Below, one piece after another: positions 1 to 5,722 of a stretch of 6,831 bases of DNA. This DNA is from Deltaproteobacteria bacterium (GTDB lineage Bacteria; Myxococcota_A; Polyangia; JAAYKL01): positions 1 to 6,831 of the forward strand of contig JAABTR010000185.1 in the NCBI GenBank assembly GCA_011389755.1, written 5' to 3'. The first letter of the stretch is position 1; each line of letters starts with the position of its first letter. Position numbers and translations under genes: made by a program. The notes below the pieces were generated by a model, which saw only the letters and a program-made list of their open reading frames with translations, did no database searches and was not told where the DNA came from.

Positions 1-1976
1 TCGGACGAATTTGGTCGCCAGCGAGCGTCGAAAAAGCCCGCCTCGAGGGGCTGCTTTCCGGGGCCGAAGACGCCTCGCCCGCGCTTTTGCACCGACTTTG
101 CGTCGTAGATCACGTAATCGGGTAAGAAATCCGGCAGGTTGTTGCCCAGGCGCACAGCCTTGGCCGAGGTGCCGAGCTGAAGGACCACGTATTTTTCGGG
201 CACCAGCGGGTTGGGATAGATGAACCGGGATCCTACGTCCGGGCCCGCGTATCTTTTCTCACCGAAAACGACCGCTTTATCGTCGGCGCGAACGGGCAGT
301 TTGGCCGCCATCCGCGCGATTATCGCGTTCGATTTTTCGTTGCCATACAAGACGGCGCTGCACCGGCGCATCTGGTCAACGGTCAGGTCCCTATCGGCTA
401 GGACCGGATGCTCCACGCCCCAGGCCCACTGGACCCACGCGCCCTTTGCGGCCTCTTGCGCGGCCTTGCGCAGGATTTTTTCGTCTTTTGCGACGCCGGT
501 CCCGTAGACGTGGACCTGGCAGGTGCGCAGCACATCGGTCAAGGGTCCGGATAGACCGGGCTTTTTTTCGAGCCCCCCGGCTTTCGGGGCCGGGCCTGTG
601 CGCCACCCACCAGGAGCGCGCCACAGCTCGAGCACCTTGGGCCTGGCACGTCCGAGCTGCGCCGCCTCCTTATCGTTCACCGCGAAACGGACATCTAACG
701 TCTCATCCAGGGGGCAGTCATCCAAGTGAATCCAAAGACGAGAGGCGTTGTCCACATCGATGTCAACGGTCCGTCTGTCTCCCCGCACCCGCGCCCGGGC
801 TCTTGCCGGTTTCATCGGATCGTCGATGCGCCGCACCTCGAGCCAGTGTTGCCTGCGCGCCCTCAGGTCCCAAGCCACGAGGCGCACCTCTTTCGGTGAG
901 GGATCCCGCCGCACCTCTTTTAGCTCCTCGAGGAACGCGAGCCGGCGGTGGACCGGGTACATGATGTCGTGTCCCTTGTCGAACTCCCGGTAGTCGTGGG
1001 GCACACCTTTTTCTTTGACGCGCGCTCGAAACGCTTCCACGTAGCTGGGCCGCATGGGGCCCGGGTCCCTTGAGCCGTGGTAGAAGCGAAACGCGGTATT
1101 TTCGAGGTTCTCCACCGAGTCCCACGCTCCCACCGCGGCCACGAGCCTGCGCTCGAGCGGGGTCATGACGGCGCTCAGGTACTGCCACCAGCTGGGCGCG
1201 CCGGCCATGGGGATCACCGCAGAGAAGAGCCACGCGTGGCGGGCGCCGACCGAGTAGGCCCCGACCCCGCCGTTGGAGATGCCGTTGAGGACGACCCGGT
1301 TCTCGTCCACATTGTAGTGGCGTTTGACGTCCTCAACGACGTCCAGGACGTCCCTCTCGCCGAGCCACCGCCACATGACCTGTCCAAATCCGTTCGGCGC
1401 CACCACGAGCCAGTCGGTCTCGAAGCGGGGGTGGTACAAGGTCCGCAGGTTCTTTCGGTAGCTCTTCCACTCCACGTTGTTGCCGAACACCACCGCTAAG
1501 AACAGCGCGTGGTTCGAGCTGCCCCCGTGGAGCACCACGAGCAAGGGCGTCGCGCGACCGGGGTCGTAGCTTTTTGGAACGTAGATGGAGTAGGGCTGGA
1601 TCTGCGTCGAGGCTTCGGACCGATAGCCGCGGATGACAAAACCGCGCTCGTCTGCGAAGGGGTCCACTCCTTTTTTGGCTTTTTTCAGCAGGCGCTGCGC
1701 CTCGCCTAGGTAGCGTTTTGCGTTTTTCGGCTCGGAACTTTTATACTCCCGGGCCACGTCCAAGTGATGCTCGATGCTCTCGAGCGCTCCTCGGAAAGCC
1801 CCATCGAGGCCCTTGGCGCGCAGGCTTCGAAGCTCCAAGGCGGCGCCTTCGAGCCCACCCGCGCTGTCATCACCTCCGGCGCGGCACGGCGCCGCAGCCG
1901 ACAAAAGCGCCCACAATGGGCAGCTCACCCAAAAAAACCACCGCAACCCCGGCCGATGTGCGACCCCCGCCGGCAT
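1..1976 (-). CDS. Secreted alpha/beta-hydrolase (esterase / prolyl-oligopeptidase-like), 3' end cut by window edge
   Basis: This is an open frame of 658 codons from ATG 1976 to the left edge with no stop. Residues 1-33 look like a Sec signal peptide: an Arg/His-containing start, then hydrophobic WFFWVSCPLWALLSAAAP, with cleavage plausible after Cys-Arg-Ala. Residues about 41-100 are charged and helical. The catalytic domain follows, with an oxyanion-type HGGSS at 150-154, a nucleophile elbow GISNGG (Ser234), a probable acid Asp304 in HGSRDPG and His336 in KGHDIMYP. A beta-rich segment (about 350-450) and a second C-terminal module come next, marked by VHVYGTG (about 488), a YGNEKSN stretch (about 540-550), YPNP (about 587) and AGFFDARW (646-653). 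From memory of large secreted hydrolases with this architecture, a GFFD-x-x-W motif lies at the extreme C-terminus, so only a few residues are probably missing. The likely role is hydrolysis of an ester or peptide outside the cytoplasm; the substrate cannot be told. The gene is divergent from the phosphohexomutase. Confidence 0.86.
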   Translation of the reverse strand, partial: MPAGVAHRPGLRWFFWVSCPLWALLSAAAPCRAGGDDSAGGLEGAALELRSLRAKGLDGAFRGALESIEHHLDVAREYKSSEPKNAKRYLGEAQRLLKKAKKGVDPFADERGFVIRGYRSEASTQIQPYSIYVPKSYDPGRATPLLVVLHGGSSNHALFLAVVFGNNVEWKSYRKNLRTLYHPRFETDWLVVAPNGFGQVMWRWLGERDVLDVVEDVKRHYNVDENRVVLNGISNGGVGAYSVGARHAWLFSAVIPMAGAPSWWQYLSAVMTPLERRLVAAVGAWDSVENLENTAFRFYHGSRDPGPMRPSYVEAFRARVKEKGVPHDYREFDKGHDIMYPVHRRLAFLEELKEVRRDPSPKEVRLVAWDLRARRQHWLEVRRIDDPMKPARARARVRGDRRTVDIDVDNASRLWIHLDDCPLDETLDVRFAVNDKEAAQLGRARPKVLELWRAPGGWRTGPAPKAGGLEKKPGLSGPLTDVLRTCQVHVYGTGVAKDEKILRKAAQEAAKGAWVQWAWGVEHPVLADRDLTVDQMRRCSAVLYGNEKSNAIIARMAAKLPVRADDKAVVFGEKRYAGPDVGSRFIYPNPLVPEKYVVLQLGTSAKAVRLGNNLPDFLPDYVIYDAKSVQKRGRGVFGPGKQPLEAGFFDARWRPNSS

Positions 1977-1983
1977 AAACCGC

Positions 1984-1990
1984 CTCCCTT
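1984..1990 (-). promoter_or_regulatory. Ribosome binding site of the hydrolase gene
   Basis: Read on the minus strand, the sequence is GGGAGG followed by CGGTTT and the ATG at 1976. This is a strong Shine-Dalgarno match about 6-7 nt before the start, preceded by a run of A. It fixes the start at 1976, and the protein made from there begins with a good signal peptide. Confidence 0.75.
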
Positions 1991-2061
1991 TTTTTTCATT
2001 TTTCGGCTTTTTGAACAAAACTGGTCACTATTTGCATTGAGTCCACAGGCGCGCTTCTTAC

Positions 2062-2088
2062 ATTGTGCGCGTTATTATGGACCACAAT
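2062..2088. promoter_or_regulatory. Possible operator: ATTGTG-N15-CACAAT dyad
   Basis: A perfect 6-bp inverted repeat, ATTGTG at 2062-2067 and CACAAT at 2083-2088, has 15 bp between the arms. The half-site centres are 21 bp apart, which is two helical turns, and the TATTAT -10-like element lies between them. This geometry would suit a dimeric repressor covering the divergent promoters. The arms are short enough that chance is a real alternative. Confidence 0.25.
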
Positions 2089-2100
2089 CTTTTGAATGGT

Positions 2101-2107
2101 AAAGGAG
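2101..2107 (+). promoter_or_regulatory. Ribosome binding site of the phosphohexomutase gene
   Basis: AAAGGAG lies 6 nt before the ATG at 2114, which is ideal spacing. The in-frame ATG at 2096 lies upstream of this site and has no comparable one of its own, so 2114 is preferred. Confidence 0.85.
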
Positions 2108-2113
2108 TCGACC

Positions 2114-3592
2114 ATGAGCAAACGGGTGAACATCGCTGAGTTGATGGAGGAGAGCCGCGTAGGGTTTGGAACCAGCGGCGCGCGCGGGCGGGTGAGCGAC
2201 ATGACCGACGAGGTCTGCTACGCGTACACCTTGGGTTTCCTCCAGCACTTAGAGAGCAAGAAGCTGCTGCGCCACGCCGGTGAAAAAGTCGCCGTCGCCG
2301 GCGATCGCCGCTCGAGCACTCCTCGCATCATGGTCGCCGTGGCCAAGGCCATCGAGGACAAGGGCCACCACGCGATCAACTGCGGGCTCATCCCCGCGCC
2401 AGCGCTCGCCCTTTGGGGCATCGAGGAGGGCATCCCCACCGTCATGGTCACCGGCAGCCACATCCCCGACGATCGCAACGGCATCAAGTACAACACTGCT
2501 GACGGAGAGATCCTCAAAGAGGACGAAGCCGGCATCACCTCACAGCAGGTCGACCTGCCCGAGCTGGTCTTCAACACCGCCGGGATGATCCAGCTACCGT
2601 TCGACCTGCCCCCCGAGGACACCCGCGCCCGGGACCGCTACGTCAAACGCTACCTCGACGCCTTCGACCACCACAGCCTCGAGGGCACAAAGCTGGGGCT
2701 TTACGAGCATTCGGCCGTGGGGCGGGATGTCAGCTACGACATCCTCACCGGGCTCGGGGCGACGGTGCGCAAGCTGGGTCACTCGGACACCTTCATCCCC
2801 GTCGACACCGAGGCCATTCGCCCCCAGGACGTGCAGCTCGCGGCGAAGTGGTCCAGGGAATACGAGCTCGACTCTATCATCTCGACGGACGGCGACAGCG
2901 ACAGACCCCTTATCAGCGACGAGAACGGGACCTGGCTGCGGGGGGATATCGCCGGGATCATCTGCGCGCGCTACCTGGGCGCCGACGTGGTGGTGACCCC
3001 CGTCTCCTCCAACACGGCGGTCGAAAAATCCAACGCGTTCAAGAAGGTCCGCCGCACCAAGATCGGCTCGCCCTACGTCATCGCCGAGATGATGGCGGCG
3101 GTCAAGGAAGGCGGCCTAAAAGTGGTGGGCTATGAAGCCAACGGCGGGTTCTTGACGGCCACGCCCCTCGACTTGCCCGGCGGACGTCTCGCGCCTCTCC
3201 CGACCCGGGATCCGCTCATCGTCCAGCTCGCGCTCTTGTGCAGCGCAAAGAGCAAAGGGATCCCCATCTCGGCGCTGCGCGACGAGCTGCCCCAAAGGTT
3301 CACGGCGAGCGACAGGCTCGAGGAGTTTCCTCGGGAGATCGCCGTCAAAAAGATCGACGCGCTGCGCCGCGGCAAGGCTGCGGCCATCGAGCGGGAGTTT
3401 TGCGACTTCGGCCCGGTCGCGGACCTCGACGAGACAGACGGCCTGCGGATCACATTCGAAAGCGGCGACATCGTCCACCTGCGTCCATCTGGGAATGCCC
3501 CGGAGCTGCGCTGTTACACCGAGTCGGACAGCGAAGACAGAGCTGTCACCAACAACGAAAAGGCCACCTCAATTCTCCAGCGTTGGCGATGA
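2114..3592 (+). CDS. Phosphomannomutase-type alpha-D-phosphohexomutase
   Basis: This is a complete 492-residue cytoplasmic enzyme of normal family length. The family interconverts hexose-6-phosphate and hexose-1-phosphate (mannose and/or glucose), feeding GDP-mannose or UDP-glucose for LPS and polysaccharide. All four landmark loops are visible in order: N-terminal VGFGTSGARG (16-25); the phosphoserine loop TGSHIPDDRNGIKY with Ser115; the metal loop DGDSDR (Asp259, 261, 263); the sugar-selectivity loop GYEANGG (Glu341); and the phosphate loop RPSGNAPELRCY (457-468). The TGSHIP and RPSGNAPE forms differ from the commoner TASHNP and RPSGTEP and, from memory, mark a branch usually annotated as phosphomannomutase. 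Glucose versus mannose preference cannot be decided here. The start at 2114 follows AAAGGAG; ATG 2096 would add six residues. The 3' end overlaps the convergent kinase gene by 24 bp, and no sugar-nucleotide gene is adjacent. Confidence 0.93.
   Translation: MSKRVNIAELMEESRVGFGTSGARGRVSDMTDEVCYAYTLGFLQHLESKKLLRHAGEKVAVAGDRRSSTPRIMVAVAKAIEDKGHHAINCGLIPAPALALWGIEEGIPTVMVTGSHIPDDRNGIKYNTADGEILKEDEAGITSQQVDLPELVFNTAGMIQLPFDLPPEDTRARDRYVKRYLDAFDHHSLEGTKLGLYEHSAVGRDVSYDILTGLGATVRKLGHSDTFIPVDTEAIRPQDVQLAAKWSREYELDSIISTDGDSDRPLISDENGTWLRGDIAGIICARYLGADVVVTPVSSNTAVEKSNAFKKVRRTKIGSPYVIAEMMAAVKEGGLKVVGYEANGGFLTATPLDLPGGRLAPLPTRDPLIVQLALLCSAKSKGIPISALRDELPQRFTASDRLEEFPREIAVKKIDALRRGKAAAIEREFCDFGPVADLDETDGLRITFESGDIVHLRPSGNAPELRCYTESDSEDRAVTNNEKATSILQRWR
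3569..3592. other. 24-bp convergent 3' overlap of two coding sequences
   Basis: The mutase stop TGA is at 3590-3592 on the plus strand. The kinase stop TGA is the complement of 3569-3571. The last seven or so codons of each gene therefore use the same DNA in opposite directions. There is no room for an intergenic terminator, so transcripts of both genes probably read into each other. Confidence 0.9.
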
Positions 3593-5314
3593 GGGATCGC
3601 ACAGCTCGTCCACCAGAGCCATGAGCTGCCCGGGGTAAAAAGGTTTTCCCAGGCAGCGCTGCGGCCGTGCCATATCCCCAATCCCCTCAAAGGCGCCTGC
3701 GCGGCCGTCTCCGCAAAGAAGGATGGTGGGAAGACCCGGGCGTTTGACCCCCAGCTTTTTAACCACCTCGTATCCATCTACGTACGAAGTCGCGACATCG
3801 ATGACCGCGATATCCACGCCTTCGTTTTCCTCGAACAGGCGCAAGGCTTCGGCGCCGTCTTCGGCCACCAGCACCTCGAATCCGGACAGCTGGAGGGTCG
3901 CTCGAAGAACATCCCGAACCGTACCGTCGTCGTCGGCGACAAGCGCGAGCCCTCGCCCCGGACGCGAAGGGCGCGCCGCCGGGATCGATGAAAAGCGGCT
4001 TTGAAGCTCGGGCTCGGCCTCGGGGATTATGACGCGAAAGACAGCCCCTGTGTTCGGTCTGCTCGAGACCTGCACCCCCCCACCGTGCGCCCGCACTATC
4101 CCCAAGACCGCGGCGAGCCCGAGCCCCCGTCCGGTGAACTTGGTGGTGAAGAAAGGATCAAAGATCTTCGAAATAGCCGCGTCGTCGATTCCCGCGCCGT
4201 CGTCTGTCACCTCCAGCGAGACATAACGTCCCTCGGGCAGACCATCCAGCGTGATGGCCCCGTCGAGCAGCGCCCGGTCCGCGTCCACGGAGCCGATGCG
4301 TATTCCAATGCGTCCGTCCCGGTCGCCGATGGCCTCCGAGGCGTTCACGAGCAGGTTCATCACCACTTGCCGAAGCTGACTGGGATCCCCGGAGACCGTC
4401 AGGTCGGACCGCTCGAAGTCGTGCTCGATCCGCACCCGCAAAGGGATAGTCACCCGAAGCAGCTCGGTCATCTCCCCAACGAGCGCGCACAAATTCACCT
4501 TCTCGGTCGCGAGTTCGTCGTCTCCTGCGAAGATCCGCAGCTGGCGGGTGAGCTCCGAGGCTCTCAAAGCGGCCCGCTCGACGACGTCCAACCTGTGGAG
4601 GGATTTCGAGTCTCCGCCCAGCTCCTGCCGTATCAAGCTCGCGTTGCCCAAGATGCCCATCAGGAGATTGTTGAAATCATGGGCCACCCCGGCGGCGAGG
4701 ACCGCGAGGCTCTCCTGCTTCTGGGTCCGCAAGAGCCGCTGCTCGAGCTTCTTGCGCCGCTGCGCGGCCGCCTTCTCCTTTGTGACATCTCGAATGACGG
4801 TCAGCAGCGCTTTGTTGCCTTTGTAGCTCACCCAAGACGCGGTGACCTCTCCCACCGCCACGGCTCCCTTGGTGGTGACAAACGAGATCTCTCGGGTCAC
4901 GGGGGTATCCCGAGACGCGCTGTCCAACAGCTCCCCTAGCTCCAAGGCCAACGCGAGGTCATCGGGATGGACGTAATCTCTCCCGCGCTTGCCGAACGCC
5001 TCGTCCGGGCTGTCCATGCCGAGGAACCGAGCGGCCGCCGGGTTACCAAAGACGATACGCCCCTCTTCATGAATCAAGATGACCTCATCGATTTGGGCGA
5101 CGATATCCCGGTGCAGCTCATCCACCTCACGCAGGCCGTCCTGCATCCTCTTGCGCTCCGTGATATCGTGGATGATGCCCACCGCGGCGATAATCTCACC
5201 ATCTTCGTCGCGCATGGGCGCCAAGGTGATATCGTGCCAAAATCTGCCCGTCGGAAAATCTATCGGGTACTCTTCGCGGTGCCGTTCTCCGGTCTCGAAG
5301 ATCCTGCCGATCAT
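3569..5314 (-). CDS. Hybrid sensor histidine kinase, main reading frame (half PAS, PAS, HisKA, HATPase, receiver)
   Basis: The product is 581 residues when counted from ATG 5314, which follows GAGGAGAGG by 6 nt. The frame is open up to TTG 5392. Residues 1-54 are the second half of a PAS domain ending DITERKR. A full PAS domain spans about 62-182 and ends RDVTKEK. A coiled linker leads to the HisKA H-box GVAHDFNNLL, with phospho-acceptor His212. The HATPase domain shows N-box NLLVNASEAI (321-330), G1 DDGAGID, FDPFFTTK (385-392) and G2 GRGLGLAAV. A C-terminal receiver (about 455-581) has the acidic DDD triad, phospho-acceptor Asp506 and Lys557. The protein has no membrane segment, so it is probably a cytoplasmic sensor that phosphorylates its own receiver or an unlinked partner. 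The missing first half of PAS1 lies upstream in another frame (5311-5619), so the intact gene would be about 680 codons. No partner response regulator is in the window. Confidence 0.9.
   Translation of the reverse strand: MIGRIFETGERHREEYPIDFPTGRFWHDITLAPMRDEDGEIIAAVGIIHDITERKRMQDGLREVDELHRDIVAQIDEVILIHEEGRIVFGNPAAARFLGMDSPDEAFGKRGRDYVHPDDLALALELGELLDSASRDTPVTREISFVTTKGAVAVGEVTASWVSYKGNKALLTVIRDVTKEKAAAQRRKKLEQRLLRTQKQESLAVLAAGVAHDFNNLLMGILGNASLIRQELGGDSKSLHRLDVVERAALRASELTRQLRIFAGDDELATEKVNLCALVGEMTELLRVTIPLRVRIEHDFERSDLTVSGDPSQLRQVVMNLLVNASEAIGDRDGRIGIRIGSVDADRALLDGAITLDGLPEGRYVSLEVTDDGAGIDDAAISKIFDPFFTTKFTGRGLGLAAVLGIVRAHGGGVQVSSRPNTGAVFRVIIPEAEPELQSRFSSIPAARPSRPGRGLALVADDDGTVRDVLRATLQLSGFEVLVAEDGAEALRLFEENEGVDIAVIDVATSYVDGYEVVKKLGVKRPGLPTILLCGDGRAGAFEGIGDMARPQRCLGKPFYPGQLMALVDELCDPSSPTLEN
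3625..3657 (+). terminator. Imperfect hairpin downstream of the phosphohexomutase, no U-tract
   Basis: GCTGCC (3625-3630) pairs perfectly with GGCAGC (3652-3657). Inside it GGG and AAAA pair with TTTT and CCC around an AGG loop (3641-3643), with one bulged T and a small 2x1 internal loop. The stem has about 13 pairs and starts 33 nt after the mutase stop. It lacks a following T run, so it is not a standard intrinsic terminator. It could be a pause or 3'-end stabilising structure, or simply a by-product of the kinase coding sequence, where it spans the Lys-Pro of the receiver domain. Confidence 0.25.
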
Positions 5315-5619
5315 CGCGATCCTCTCCTCGACCACCTGTGGCGGGAAGACACCTCGACCCCGTAACGCTGCTGCAACAGCGGGTCGGACCAAATAAAGAG
5401 GTAGGTGCCCTGGGCATCAAAGCCGGTGACGATGGTCTCGTGCAGAGCGGACTGAATTCCCTCAGAAAGCTTTAGTCTTTTGCTGTCTTCGCCATGAAGA
5501 AAACCGCAGGCGAGCGTCTGCGTGGTTCCCCGCTCGATGGCTTCGAGGTCTTCACATTCCGTTTCGCCGTCCTGCCTGCGCACTCGCACCTCCGCGACCC
5601 CGCGATCCACCTTGAGCAA
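5311..5619 (-). CDS. N-terminal piece of the histidine kinase in a shifted frame (first half of PAS1)
   Basis: This is a 102-codon frame starting at TTG 5619, the first start after an in-frame TAA at 5626-5628, with AAGG about 5 nt before it. The codons are GC-biased and the text reads like a PAS domain beginning near codon 51: ALHETIVTGFDAQGTYLFIW then SDPLLQQRYG. After about 5362 the frame turns into an Arg/Ser-rich string, while the PAS continuation FPPQVVEERI appears in the frame of the downstream kinase. A -1 (or +2) shift therefore separates the two halves. The TGA at 5311-5313 overlaps ATG 5312-5314 as ATGA. This is most simply one broken or mis-sequenced kinase gene. Two translationally coupled polypeptides is the alternative. 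The first 45 or so residues match nothing I recognise. Confidence 0.6.
   Translation of the reverse strand: MLKVDRGVAEVRVRRQDGETECEDLEAIERGTTQTLACGFLHGEDSKRLKLSEGIQSALHETIVTGFDAQGTYLFIWSDPLLQQRYGVEVSSRHRWSRRGSR
5345..5365 (-). other. Inferred frameshift position inside PAS1
   Basis: In-frame stops at 5311-5313 (upstream frame) and 5417-5419 (downstream frame) confine the shift to 5314-5416. PAS-like text narrows it to about 5345-5365. A G4 run on the minus strand (5358-5361) directly after the RYG codons is the likeliest place. One extra G there would join the frames as RYGGRGVFPPQ. Loss of two bases at the TCTTCC just downstream would give RYGVEVFPPQ. Confidence 0.55.
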
Positions 5620-5628
5620 ACCACCTTA

Positions 5629-5722
5629 GATTCTTCACCGGCGCTGGGAGTTTGCAAGCTTCGAGGAGCAGATGTTTCGCAAGTGGATTTTTTAAAAAAA
5701 CGAGAATTACAGCGAAAAAAGT
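5629..5722. other. Intergenic gap upstream of the histidine kinase
   Basis: These 94 bp lie between the aminotransferase stop and the kinase leader. They contain a T6A7 tract (5688-5700 on the plus strand) and no clear hairpin ahead of a T run, so no intrinsic terminator is supported. No good -35/-10 pair was found on the minus strand. Cotranscription of the kinase with the aminotransferase is possible. Confidence 0.4.

Larger units (their letters stand above)
1977..2113. promoter_or_regulatory. Divergent intergenic region between hydrolase and phosphohexomutase
   Basis: These 137 bp are clearly more AT-rich than the flanking genes and must carry both promoters. On the plus strand TATTAT (2073-2078) is a five-of-six match to a sigma70 -10 box and would place transcription start near 2085, but there is no convincing -35 at 16-18 bp. 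On the minus strand CATAAT (complement of the 2073-2081 area) also resembles a -10 box without a good -35. The promoters are therefore not assigned with confidence. T-rich runs lie near 1987-2015. Confidence 0.4.

Noticed and set aside
31..31. Possible lipobox in the hydrolase signal peptide (Cys31)
   Set aside because: The residues before the Cys are Ala-Ala-Pro. Pro at -1 does not fit a lipobox, so ordinary Sec cleavage is preferred. The position given is a residue number.
763..1233. A 156-codon minus-strand frame inside the hydrolase region
   Set aside because: The overlapping frame contains the catalytic triad and continuous homology-like text from the signal peptide to the C-terminus. 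This one is low-complexity Arg/Gly/Ala.
1077..1499. A 140-codon plus-strand frame
   Set aside because: It is antisense to the core of the hydrolase (Ser234 region) and has no ribosome binding site or recognisable motif.
4001..4939. A 312-codon open frame on the plus strand
   Set aside because: It lies wholly antisense to the kinase HisKA/HATPase region, whose motifs are unmistakable. Its translation is Arg/Pro/His-rich with no recognisable domain, as expected of a GC-rich shadow frame.
5688..5700. T6A7 tract as a possible intrinsic terminator for the aminotransferase
   Set aside because: No GC-rich stem precedes the T run on the minus strand. The best candidate is only four pairs.
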